Below the pieces are notes generated by a model that made no database searches, was not told the DNA's origin, and worked only from the letters and a program-made list of their open reading frames with translations. This document shows, one piece after another, positions 34,391 to 42,506 of a stretch of DNA of 64,000 nucleotides. The translations under genes were made by a program, and so were the position numbers. Every line of letters begins with the position of its first letter. Position 1 is the first letter of the stretch. The DNA is from UBA1672 sp033851915 (GTDB lineage Bacteria > Pseudomonadota > Alphaproteobacteria > Micavibrionales > Micavibrionaceae), in the NCBI GenBank assembly GCA_033851915.1, contig JAWSVM010000001.1, forward strand, positions 434,001-498,000. Direction: 5' to 3'.

Positions 34391-34738
34391 TTACTGCAAC
34401 GTACCTTGCCAGTCAGTGAAGCGATAATCTCCGGGGGTGATGAGTTCTTGCTTTGCAACATAGACAGAGTGTAGCTTTCCTTCGATTTTTTCAATCCAGA
34501 AATCTATAAATTCATGTAATGTCGGATAAAGAGGGGCAACGTCGTATTCTTGCCAGATGAACTCTTGCAGCAGGTTTTCGTGATCAGGTAGATGGTAGAT
34601 AATTTGCGCGGTTGTAAGACGGTAATCATCCATTTGTTTTCCCAAATCTGCCATAGTGCCTCTTAGAGTTGTTAATACGTATTTACCATTATACCAAAAA
34701 CGAGAGGTTTCGACAAATCTATCTGGAAGTGCAGACAA
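34391..34738 (-). CDS. usg: Usg-like protein
   Basis: A 115-residue alphaproteobacterial protein of the Usg family, named after a gene beside the tryptophan operon; its function is unknown. The diagnostic block LTTAQIIYHLPDHENLLQEFIWQEYDVAPLYP is present (residues 41-72, shown here as separate recognisable parts TTAQIIYHLPDH and QEFIWQEYD), followed by FIDFWIEKIEGKLHSV. No tryptophan genes lie nearby. It is a single small gene. Confidence 0.88.
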   Translation of the reverse strand: MSALPDRFVETSRFWYNGKYVLTTLRGTMADLGKQMDDYRLTTAQIIYHLPDHENLLQEFIWQEYDVAPLYPTLHEFIDFWIEKIEGKLHSVYVAKQELITPGDYRFTDWQGTLQ

Positions 34739-34829
34739 TAAGGGTTTTTGTCATATTTTTGCGTAGAGGAGAGCTTCGCGCATATAGGATTCGTAGTCAT
34801 CTTCTTTGTTGAACCACATGGTGTGGTTA

Positions 34830-36320
34830 TCACGTTGGTGTTGTTGCAGGTGTTATCGGTTCTGTTTGTGCAAAAGAGAAGTCCGGTATGGTTTGTGGCG
34901 CAGTATCTTGTTCCAAAGTTGCTCTTTGTGCGGCGAGTTCCGGATCTGCGAAGCTGGCGAAGAAAGCGGGGGCTTCTACGCCGCCGATTGTGGTTGATGC
35001 GTTTAGGTCATCGTCAAAGTTAATTTCCGGTGTGCCGCCCTCTATTGTGCGGATATCCAATGCAGCATGTGTGCTGGGTGATGGTATTGCCGTGTTTGAT
35101 GCTTTTTGCACATCGTTGTCGGCGGTGTTCTCTAATGAAGCGCGGTCTCTTGGCTTGGTTTCAACAACCTGTCTTCTAAAGCCTTCTGTGTAATTGCTGA
35201 TGAGGGCTTCTGTATAGGGATCAGGGCGTTCAAATTGGCCTTGTTCGAGTGCGCTCTCTAATGTTTCAACGAATGCCTTCGGATCGTTTTCGCGCATCTC
35301 TTGTGCTTCGGCTTCGCTGATGCCGTGAATGGCTTGAACCTCTTGCATCATTTCTGCTTCAAAGCCTGCCAGTGCCGTCATAAGAGGGGCTTGTGGAACT
35401 TCTACGATGCCGGTTTGATTGAAGTTATCGACATAGTCTTGTGATAGTTGCTCTGTATAGGGATCGTCACGTGCGAGGAGGCCGCCATCAATGGCTTCTT
35501 GTGCAGCGGCCATAAAGTCTGCTGTATCGACATAGCGCATTTTTAAAGCATCGCCATATTCAATGTCTTTGACGTTTGCGACTTCTTTTACGAGTTCATC
35601 TTCGAATGTTTTGGCATAGGTCTGAAATTCAAGTTCTGCCTCTAAAACATCAGGTGATAAGTTGTTGCCATCACCAAGGTCCAGAAAGATGCTTGAGGCG
35701 TGTTTGAAATTGCCGTCTACCAGTTCGTCATGTACGACGCCGCTTGATGCGCCCAGTGCGCGATAATCTTTTAGGGCTTCTGCGATATCACCCAGATTAT
35801 TTTCTTTGAGCCAGTCAATGGCGGCTTGGTCGGCGGCTATTTCTGTTTTGAGAATGCCTAATACGCTTGTATCCGGATTTTCAGCGCTGCAATGTGTTGC
35901 TTCATGGATGCCGAAAACGCGATCCCAGTGATCGTCCCATCCGGGGATTTCTTTGATTCTGCTGATATCTGTTTGAGCCAACGTGGGGATAATTTCATTT
36001 TTATGGTCGAGATCGTCATGTGGTATATTGACCAGACAATATGTTTCATCCTCATGGGGAAGTCTTATGGCGAAGGGACCTGTTTCCAGAACTTCAATGA
36101 CATGAAATTCGTTGAATCTTTCGCCCATTCCCGGTGCTTGTGCATTAATCATATCTTGAAGAATGCCTAGATCGTCGGCGTGGAGGGTGCCCGTTTCTTC
36201 GAAATGCTCACGGTGCAATTGATCAGGGTCGATATAGACGACCGGAAGGCCGGTTGTTTGTTCAACACCCGCCTTAAAATCATCTATAAATATGCTTTCC
36301 AAGTTCTCTAGGAACCCCAT
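34830..36320 (-). CDS. Putative cytoplasmic zinc metallopeptidase-like protein (HEXXH), unknown family
   Basis: A 496-residue acidic protein with no signal peptide. GIHEATHCSAE carries an HEXXH motif (HEATH, residues 139-143) and a Glu 17 residues further (E160 in TEIAADQAA), the spacing expected of a gluzincin-type zinc site. Two later segments, DDPYTEQLSQDYVDNF and PDPYTEALISNYTEGF, are related repeats. The last 130 residues are low-complexity. I choose ATG 36320 with AAAGGG upstream; a TTG at 36326 is in frame. I do not recognise the family; peptidase activity is inferred from the motif alone. Confidence 0.6.
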   Translation of the reverse strand: MGFLENLESIFIDDFKAGVEQTTGLPVVYIDPDQLHREHFEETGTLHADDLGILQDMINAQAPGMGERFNEFHVIEVLETGPFAIRLPHEDETYCLVNIPHDDLDHKNEIIPTLAQTDISRIKEIPGWDDHWDRVFGIHEATHCSAENPDTSVLGILKTEIAADQAAIDWLKENNLGDIAEALKDYRALGASSGVVHDELVDGNFKHASSIFLDLGDGNNLSPDVLEAELEFQTYAKTFEDELVKEVANVKDIEYGDALKMRYVDTADFMAAAQEAIDGGLLARDDPYTEQLSQDYVDNFNQTGIVEVPQAPLMTALAGFEAEMMQEVQAIHGISEAEAQEMRENDPKAFVETLESALEQGQFERPDPYTEALISNYTEGFRRQVVETKPRDRASLENTADNDVQKASNTAIPSPSTHAALDIRTIEGGTPEINFDDDLNASTTIGGVEAPAFFASFADPELAAQRATLEQDTAPQTIPDFSFAQTEPITPATTPT

Positions 36321-36548
36321 CTGCAACCCTTTATTTTTTATTATGGTTGTTGGTGTATCTGAACATGCTGCCAGAACACAAACGCCGCTATTTTTATTTT
36401 ATTCACGAATTTTCACGTGTACATTTTCTCTACATTACATAGTTGCCTAAAATAATAATAGAATTATATGGTTTTTGCAAGAAAATGAGTGTTCTTGGCT
36501 GATTATTGACATATGCGGTGTGTGTGACAAAAATATGCTGAAAATCTC

Positions 36549-36577
36549 TTGAATTATTGTGGTAGTGGGACTATAGA
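36549..36577 (+). promoter_or_regulatory. Promoter of groES-groEL
   Basis: TTGAAT (36549-36554), 17 bp, then TATAGA (36572-36577): a good sigma-70 type promoter about 135 bp upstream of groES. The -35 reads CTTGAA, which also fits the alphaproteobacterial RpoH -35, so heat-shock control is possible. No CIRCE inverted repeat is seen in the 385-bp region; the rest holds no gene. Confidence 0.6.
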
Positions 36578-36711
36578 TACAGCATTCACATAGGGAAGCT
36601 GCGTTGTTTTGTATCTGTCTGTGTGATGTGGGAGGGGTTTCCTGCGCTCTGGCTCTATAAGGAGCAGAATGGGAAGCCTGCTTGTTAAACCATAAACCAA
36701 GGAGATTCGAA

Positions 36712-37002
36712 ATGAAATTTCGTCCTTTACATGATCGCGTATTAGTCCGCCGCGCGGAAGCTGAAACTAAAACAGCAGGTGGTATTATTATTCCAGGAAC
36801 AGCAGAAGAAAAGCCGTCAGAAGGCGAAATCGTTGCCGTAGGTAATGGTTACGTGAACGACAACGGTGATATTCGTGCCCTAGACGTAAAAGCTGGCGAT
36901 AAAGTCATCTTTTCAAAATGGGCTGGCACAGAAGTGACTATCGATGGCGAAGAGCTGATGGTTATGAAAGAGTCTGACGTTATCGGCATCATCGCCGCCT
37001 AA
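36712..37002 (+). CDS. groES: Co-chaperonin GroES
   Basis: The 96-residue heptameric lid of the GroEL chaperonin. The sequence is typical: MKFRPLHDRVLVRR at the N-terminus, the mobile loop AEAETKTAGGIIIPGTA, and VIFSKWAGTEVTIDGEEL. The start is ATG 36712, preceded by AAGGAG; a longer in-frame start at 36682 has no ribosome site. It is followed by a palindromic element and then groEL, 143 bp downstream. Confidence 0.98.
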   Translation: MKFRPLHDRVLVRRAEAETKTAGGIIIPGTAEEKPSEGEIVAVGNGYVNDNGDIRALDVKAGDKVIFSKWAGTEVTIDGEELMVMKESDVIGIIAA

Positions 37003-37013
37003 GAGTTTCGTTC

Positions 37014-37090
37014 TTTTGTCCCTGTTGTCGTTGAATTGCGGCTTACGTATTAACATACGCTGCGCCTTATTCGTCTAAACATGAACAAAA
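37014..37090. repeat. Palindromic intergenic element 3 (between groES and groEL)
   Basis: The centre is CGTAT-TAAC-ATACG inside GCGGCTTACGTAT and ATACGCTGCGCC. Outer arms TTTTGT (37014) and ACAAAA (37085) pair. The right flank CGCCTTATTCGTCTAAAC is of the type shared with elements at 38.8, 53.7 and 59.1 kb. It lies 12 bp after the groES stop codon, inside the expected groES-groEL transcript. Confidence 0.8.
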
Positions 37091-37145
37091 TTACTTCACT
37101 CTCAAATACATGAATATATTTTATTTTTCTTAAAGGAGAATTACT

Positions 37146-38798
37146 ATGGGTGCTAAAGAAGTACTATTTAAAGACAAAGCTCGTGATGAGTTGGTTAAGG
37201 GCGTAGACATTATTGCGAACGCTGTAAAAGTAACATTGGGTCCAAAAGGCCGTAATGTTGTTATCGAGAAAGCTTTCGGTGCGCCGCGCACAACTAAAGA
37301 CGGTGTAACCGTTGCGAAGGAAATCGAACTTAAAGATCGCCAGCAAAATATTGGTGCTCAGTTGATTCGTGAAGTGGCCTCTAAGACCAACGATCATGCC
37401 GGTGACGGTACAACAACGGCAACTGTTCTTGCCCAAGCGATTGTTCGCGAAGGTGTTAAAGCGGTTTCTGCCGGACGTAATCCGATGGATCTTAAACGTG
37501 GTATCGACAAAGCAGTTATTGCTGTTGTTAAAGATATTGAAAGTCGCGCGAAAAACGTGAAAAGCAATGATGAGATCAAACAAGTTGGTACGATCTCTGC
37601 CAATGGCGAAACTGAAATCGGCGTATTGATTGCAGAAGCTATGGAAAAAGTGGGTAACGAAGGCGTTATCACAGTTGAAGAAGCCAAATCATTGGACAGT
37701 GAGCTGGAAGTTGTTGAAGGCATGCAGTTCGATCGTGGTTATCTTTCACCATATTTCATTACAGATGCAGACAAGATGATATGTAATCTTGAAAACCCAT
37801 ACATTCTGTTGCACGAAGCAAAGTTGTCTAACTTGCAAGCGATGCTTCCGATCCTTGAAGCGGTTGTTCAATCAGGTCGCCCACTTTTGATCGTTGCAGA
37901 AGACATTGAAGGCGAAGCACTTGCAACGCTTGTTGTGAATAAGCTACGCGGTGGTTTGAAAATTGCTGCTGTTAAGGCTCCTGGTTTTGGTGATCGCCGT
38001 AAAGCGATGCTGGAAGACATGGCAATCCTATGTGGTGGTCAGGTTGTTTCCGAAGACCTTGGTATCAAGCTTGAAGATGTAACTATCGAAATGCTTGGAA
38101 CTGCGAAAAAAGTTGTTATCACAAAAGACGAGACAGTTGTCGTTGATGGTGCCGGCGATAAGAAAGACATCGAAGGCCGTTGTAAGCAAATTCGTGCACA
38201 AGTAGAAGAAACAGATTCTGATTACGATAAAGAGAAACTGCAAGAGCGTTTGGCGAAATTGTCCGGCGGTGTTGCTATTCTTCGTGTTGGCGGAATTACT
38301 GAAGTTGAAGTGAAAGAACGCAAAGATCGCGTTGATGATGCACTTCACGCAACGCGCGCGGCTGTTGAAGAAGGTATTGTCGCTGGTGGCGGTACTGCTC
38401 TTCTTTATGCTGGTAAAGTGCTTGCAAAACTTAAAGGTGAAAATGAAGACCAAACAGTTGGTATCGAAATCATCCGTCGTGCTCTACAAGCGCCGATCCG
38501 TCAAATCTGTGAAAATGCAGGTGAAGAAGGTTCTGTGATTGTTGCAAAATTGCTTGAGCAAGAAGATGGCTCTTACGGTTTTGATGCACAAAAAGGTGAA
38601 TATACTGATCTTGTTAAGGCTGGTATCATTGACCCTGCGAAAGTTGTTCGTACAGCTCTTCAAGATGCGGCGTCTGTTGCGGGTCTATTGATCACAACCG
38701 AAGCCATCATTACTGAAGTTGCCAATGATGATGACGCTGGCGCAGCCGGTGGAATGGGCGGCATGGGTGGAATGGGCGGAATGCCCGGCATGATGTAA
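37146..38798 (+). CDS. groEL: Chaperonin GroEL
   Basis: The 550-residue 60-kDa chaperonin. The ATP site segments LGPKGRNVVIEKAFGAP and DGTTTATVLAQAI, the apical domain, and the final GGM repeats (GGMGGMGGMGGMPGMM) are intact. AAAGGAG precedes the ATG. With groES it folds cytoplasmic proteins. Codon use is strongly adapted (many GTT, GGT and GAA), as expected of a highly expressed gene. A palindromic element and a strong terminator follow. Confidence 0.99.
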   Translation: MGAKEVLFKDKARDELVKGVDIIANAVKVTLGPKGRNVVIEKAFGAPRTTKDGVTVAKEIELKDRQQNIGAQLIREVASKTNDHAGDGTTTATVLAQAIVREGVKAVSAGRNPMDLKRGIDKAVIAVVKDIESRAKNVKSNDEIKQVGTISANGETEIGVLIAEAMEKVGNEGVITVEEAKSLDSELEVVEGMQFDRGYLSPYFITDADKMICNLENPYILLHEAKLSNLQAMLPILEAVVQSGRPLLIVAEDIEGEALATLVVNKLRGGLKIAAVKAPGFGDRRKAMLEDMAILCGGQVVSEDLGIKLEDVTIEMLGTAKKVVITKDETVVVDGAGDKKDIEGRCKQIRAQVEETDSDYDKEKLQERLAKLSGGVAILRVGGITEVEVKERKDRVDDALHATRAAVEEGIVAGGGTALLYAGKVLAKLKGENEDQTVGIEIIRRALQAPIRQICENAGEEGSVIVAKLLEQEDGSYGFDAQKGEYTDLVKAGIIDPAKVVRTALQDAASVAGLLITTEAIITEVANDDDAGAAGGMGGMGGMGGMPGMM

Positions 38799-38807
38799 TT
38801 GCCCTTT

Positions 38808-38894
38808 GAACGTTTACCGTGAGGGTAGCGTCAGATTGCGGTTCGTTTATTAATATAAACGTCACCTTATCTTCCTAACCTCACGAAAACGTTC
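38808..38894. repeat. Palindromic intergenic element 4 (after groEL)
   Basis: Outer arms GAACGTTTACCGTGAGG (38808-38824) and CCTCACGAAAACGTTC (38879-38894) pair almost fully. The centre is CGTTTA-TTAA-TATAAACG and the right flank is CACCTTATCTTCCTAACC, like the element after gyrB. It begins 10 bp past the groEL stop codon. Confidence 0.85.
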
Positions 38895-38929
38895 TGTGCG
38901 TAATGTTCCACTTTAGACATAAAAATTAC

Positions 38930-38960
38930 AAAGCCCCGTCAGATGATGGGGCTTTTTTTT
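38930..38960 (+). terminator. Rho-independent terminator of groES-groEL
   Basis: AAAGCCCC, a 10-base loop, GGGGCTTT, then a run of T to 38960. The stem is perfect and the T tract is long, so this is a strong intrinsic terminator. It lies 36 bp after the palindromic element. Confidence 0.93.
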
Positions 38961-39028
38961 GACGCTTTATCTATAGTGTGGTATGTGTTTCCATATTGAA
39001 AAAAACATAGAGTAATAAGGATATTGTT

Positions 39029-39307
39029 ATGTCGGGTATAAAAGAATCTATTCAGGAATTTTTCTCATCATCTTCATTGAATGTATTGCTGTTGCAAAAA
39101 ACATTGAATGATCAGGATGTTTCCGAAAATGTTGTGAATGCTGTTATTGATGACTTGGCTGAGCGTGTTAAGAGCACGCCGTTCAATGAAGAGATGCTAA
39201 CGGATGTTTTCTCTCAACATGAAATAGGGGATATTGCACCTGCGACATATGAAGAATTGGAGAAAGATCCAATAGCGATACCCTATGGTACAATTGCTTG
39301 TCCTTAA
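39029..39307 (+). CDS. Small soluble protein of unknown function
   Basis: A 92-residue acidic protein, mostly helical (MSGIKESIQEFFSSSSLNVLLLQKTL, then NVVNAVIDDLAERVKS). ATAAGGATATTG before the ATG provides a ribosome site, so translation is likely. It has no signal peptide and no recognisable domain. It lies alone between groEL and the convergent methyltransferase gene, 16 bp from the end of the latter. Confidence 0.6.
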   Translation: MSGIKESIQEFFSSSSLNVLLLQKTLNDQDVSENVVNAVIDDLAERVKSTPFNEEMLTDVFSQHEIGDIAPATYEELEKDPIAIPYGTIACP

Positions 39308-39323
39308 GTTGATACAGGGTATG

Positions 39324-40196
39324 TTAAGCTTCGAGGGTATCCAGATCTTGGTTTGTTGATTCCTGAGTTTCTTCAGCGTTTTTCTTGCGTGCGGTTACGC
39401 GAAGGAATTGTGACATCACAGGCTTTCCGTTTTCATCATAATTACCTACGGATTCTATTTCTTCACCTGGTTCAAAAGATAAGTCGGTGAATTGTTCCGA
39501 AAGAACATTTCTAAAGCGATCTTCATCATAGAAATTTATTTGATGTTGTGGTCTGTCTTTGTAGACGGCGGTATTTCCATTGTCATTGCTGTTTTTGCTG
39601 TTCACCCATTTCATTTGTTCTTTGTTGAAATCATCATGACGGCGTGCGGTTAAGACAAGTGTTCCACCGGGCTTTAAGGCTGCTGCAATATTATCAATGA
39701 TCGTGCGGGCGTCTTCTGTATTTGGCAGGTGAAGCATTCGATGAGAAAGTACGGCATCAAAGTTATTTTTAATGAGAGATGTTTTTGCGAAATCGCCGCT
39801 GATTAGGAATGCTTTCTTTTCATCTATATAATCACGTAATTCTTTTTCTGAGGCGATGATCGCGCCTTCTGATTTATCGATTCCTAAAACGTAATGCCCT
39901 TGTTTAAGAAGTGCCTTTGAATCGCGACCATATCCACACCCTAAATCCAGAATTAAAGATGGTTCTTTGAGTGCGTTAAGAAGGAATTCTCCGCATTTGC
40001 TGGGTTCGTCTTTCCAAAGATGTCCGTTTTCCCCAAGGTAACGCTTACCCCAGTTATCCATCTCATCCAGTAGTTCCGGTTTCCAGCTGACATTCACTTT
40101 GATGTCTTTGATGGAATCACCAGCGAACCCGGATTCCTGCAGGCGCGTAACGATATCGCTTAGCGCGAGTGCTTTTGCTGTTATTTTCATCGTCAT
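39324..40196 (-). CDS. SAM-dependent methyltransferase (class I), substrate unknown
   Basis: A 290-residue protein with a Rossmann methyltransferase core: motif I LILDLGCGYGRDS at residues 81-93, GIDKSEGAI for the ribose-binding acid, AFLISGDFAKTSL, and SHRMLHLPNTEDA with the usual post-motif region, then GGTLVLTARRHDD. An N-terminal extension of about 80 residues has a W-rich segment (WGKRYLGENGHLWKDEPS) as in thiopurine or tellurite-type methyltransferases. It follows the HTH regulator gene by 11 bp on the same strand, so the two are probably one operon. The target is unknown. Confidence 0.85.
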   Translation of the reverse strand: MTMKITAKALALSDIVTRLQESGFAGDSIKDIKVNVSWKPELLDEMDNWGKRYLGENGHLWKDEPSKCGEFLLNALKEPSLILDLGCGYGRDSKALLKQGHYVLGIDKSEGAIIASEKELRDYIDEKKAFLISGDFAKTSLIKNNFDAVLSHRMLHLPNTEDARTIIDNIAAALKPGGTLVLTARRHDDFNKEQMKWVNSKNSNDNGNTAVYKDRPQHQINFYDEDRFRNVLSEQFTDLSFEPGEEIESVGNYDENGKPVMSQFLRVTARKKNAEETQESTNQDLDTLEA

Positions 40197-40207
40197 TATT
40201 TGCTCGG

Positions 40208-40879
40208 TTACTTATGTTCCGGTGGCGTTATCGCCAAATTGTCCCATGCGATTCTAAATAAGTTCTTATAGCCATCAGCAAAGTCTGAATGGTGCATGAT
40301 CATAATCTCTACATCGTCATCTTTGAAATTTAGAAAGGCTAATCTGTCATGGTATGAGTAAAATGATTTATCGTTAAATAGTTCTTCTGGAAACCATTTA
40401 TATTGAGAATATGATAGCGCAGGGAAATTGGTGTCACCCTCTTTCGTAATAATGCGCACATCCATGATGTCTCTGTCTTTATACATACGGTCTGTATGGT
40501 TTTTCCATTTATCGGGCCCCATCCATTTAACCCAGTTTTCATGAACAACGTTTGAAAGAAAAACAGATGTTGGGTTTTCTTTTGTGCCGTGACGTATTGC
40601 GGTTTCATAAACGTCATCCAGAAAATAGCTGAAACCGCTGGCGCCGCGTAATGTTTTAACTTCGCCGGTTCTTTTCTTAACACCGTTTTCGGCGATGAAT
40701 TCAATATCAGCGCGATCAAAGGCAGAGATGATTTTATCGATAGTGGTTGAATTAGGCTGATTTGTGCCGTTTTCAATGCGCGCGATTCCAGTCTGTGAAA
40801 GGCCTGCTTGATCAGCAAGTTCACCTTGGCTCCAGCCAATTAAAGCGCGTGCAGCGCGAATTTGTTCAATTGTAGGCAC
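40208..40879 (-). CDS. XRE-family HTH regulator with unknown C-terminal domain
   Basis: A 223-residue protein. Residues 4-60 are a Cro/CI-type helix-turn-helix (IRAARALIGWSQGELADQAGLSQTGIARIENG, given here as IRAARALIGWSQGELADQ and LSQTGIARIENG). Residues 75-223 form a separate alpha/beta domain (GFSYFLDDVYETAIRHG, FLSNVVHENWVKWMG, MIMHHSDFADGYKNLFRIAWDN) that I do not recognise; it may bind a ligand. It probably regulates itself and the methyltransferase gene 11 bp downstream. No operator is evident. Confidence 0.8.
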   Translation of the reverse strand: MPTIEQIRAARALIGWSQGELADQAGLSQTGIARIENGTNQPNSTTIDKIISAFDRADIEFIAENGVKKRTGEVKTLRGASGFSYFLDDVYETAIRHGTKENPTSVFLSNVVHENWVKWMGPDKWKNHTDRMYKDRDIMDVRIITKEGDTNFPALSYSQYKWFPEELFNDKSFYSYHDRLAFLNFKDDDVEIMIMHHSDFADGYKNLFRIAWDNLAITPPEHK

Positions 40880-41122
40880 GTATCAGCTATCCATCAATAT
40901 GTAGAATTTTTATAATAAGATCCTGTTATATGTCTAATCAGCGCTTTTGTCTAGCATAACTCGCGGAGCTGCGCGAAAAAATGCACAAGAAGACATTATA
41001 TTGTCATAAATATGTTGACAATGTGGCGAGGGTATTTTAAATTTAACATCTTAGGGTTGTGCAGGTTGCATGAATTCTGTCTATGGGAGGCCATAGAAAA
41101 AAGCGTGTCCCCACACACGTTT

Positions 41123-41689
41123 TCACTGCGTAAAGGGTTGGCTGGCGAATGCTTGGCTGGCTTTTTTCGTATTTGCGTGCTGTGCTTCTGCTTTTGTGCC
41201 GTGCCATAACTTCACAATATGTCCGCTTGTGAATAAGAAATTAAAGATAACCGCAGGAATTGAGAGCGTTAGAATGCCGGCGATGGTCAAGACGCTTCCT
41301 GATGTGGCGGCATATTTGCGAAAGGACATTATATTCTGTGAGGATTTGGATGTCACATTCAGGCAAAAGGCACAGATGGTGAGTGCGCTGATGACAATAT
41401 CTTGTGCCATAAATATAAGCGCAGTGCAGCCTAATGGATAAAGCAGGAATAAATATTTCCGCACGGTTATGTTGGTTTGTGCTTTTAAGGCGGTGAAGGC
41501 GACGACGATCGATAGTATGTTCAGCATCAGCAATGCAGGTTGCGCTAGAAGATACCATTGAATACTGATCAAGATGCACGATATTGCATCGGCTTGGATA
41601 ATTTTGGTTTGTGTTTTTAAATGTGGTGCACCGATATAAAAAAGATATCCTGCAAATCCTATTAGTTGCGCTATAATGTATGTTGTCAT
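41123..41689 (-). CDS. YgjV-family inner-membrane protein
   Basis: A 188-residue protein with five or six hydrophobic helices and the opening IAQLIGFAGYLFYIGAPHLKTQTKIIQADAIS pattern of the YgjV family (bacterial inner-membrane protein of unknown function), here recognisable by the segments AQLIGFAGYLFYIG, IIQADAISCILISIQWYLL and SIVVAFTALKAQ. The last 25 residues are hydrophilic and Ala/Gln-rich. It is a single gene divergent from the 41827 gene. The 243-bp gap on its 3' side holds no gene that I can see. Confidence 0.75.
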   Translation of the reverse strand: MTTYIIAQLIGFAGYLFYIGAPHLKTQTKIIQADAISCILISIQWYLLAQPALLMLNILSIVVAFTALKAQTNITVRKYLFLLYPLGCTALIFMAQDIVISALTICAFCLNVTSKSSQNIMSFRKYAATSGSVLTIAGILTLSIPAVIFNFLFTSGHIVKLWHGTKAEAQHANTKKASQAFASQPFTQ

Positions 41690-41826
41690 ATTCTGCTCTA
41701 TTGGTGGTGAAGGGTAACCCTACCAAAAAGATATTAATATTTAATAAAATCAATGCCTTAGGGCGTGTATTATTTTGGTACTTAAGTGTATTATTTGTGT
41801 ATTTTTGTTATTTAAGGTGAGAAAAA

Positions 41827-42495
41827 ATGAAAGAAGAACGTCTAAGCCCTCAGCGAAAGAATAAAATTGGTGCGAAAACAGAAGGGGCATTGTTTTTGGC
41901 AATGAGTTTTTTTGCGTTACTCACTGTGGGGATTTTAGGATATTTGAAATATTCGGGCATGGATCAGCCGCCGGTGTTTGCTTCAGCTGTTGTTGAAGAA
42001 GAGGTTGCCCCACAAATTGTCTTAACACCGATGCAAGAAAAGATGCAGGCGAAGCTTCCGGTGTCGCGCGATGCTATGGTCGCTCCGTCGAAAGATGCTT
42101 TGCAGGGGAAGTGGGTTTCATTGTTTGTGCATGGCGGTGTCGTTAATTTAAGTTTTTCCGGCGATAGTTTTGAAATTATTCATATGCAGGCACTGGATAG
42201 TGCGGTTCGTAAATATTCACGAGGGTCTTATCAATATAATGAAGAGACAGGGAAGATAACGCTTTATCCATCCAAAGATGCGGGCATGCCTGCGCCTGTT
42301 GCGGGTGTGTATTATAAAATTCTGACGATGCGGTCCTATGATATCTTTATTGCAAAAATGGCAGAGGATGTTTCTTTGTATTTTATTGCGCCCGAAGAAA
42401 AGATTATCACTAAAGATTATTATCCGTTGTTTTCCTATGCGGATTATGACGGCGCGCCGGTTCTGCAATTCTTTCCTATGCAAATGCAACAATAG
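41827..42495 (+). CDS. Single-pass membrane protein of unknown function
   Basis: A 222-residue protein with a basic cytoplasmic N-terminus (residues 1-22), one transmembrane helix (about 23-43) and a beta-rich periplasmic part (about 95-222) that may form one domain. AAGGTGAGAAAA precedes the ATG, a good ribosome site. It ends 11 bp before mutM and is likely co-transcribed with it. No family is recognised. Confidence 0.7.
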   Translation: MKEERLSPQRKNKIGAKTEGALFLAMSFFALLTVGILGYLKYSGMDQPPVFASAVVEEEVAPQIVLTPMQEKMQAKLPVSRDAMVAPSKDALQGKWVSLFVHGGVVNLSFSGDSFEIIHMQALDSAVRKYSRGSYQYNEETGKITLYPSKDAGMPAPVAGVYYKILTMRSYDIFIAKMAEDVSLYFIAPEEKIITKDYYPLFSYADYDGAPVLQFFPMQMQQ

Positions 42496-42506
42496 GGGAG
42501 GTCGCA

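Noticed and set aside
36327..36711. CIRCE element for HrcA control of groES-groEL
   Set aside because: No TTAGCACTC inverted repeat was found; only a sigma-70 or RpoH-like promoter is visible.
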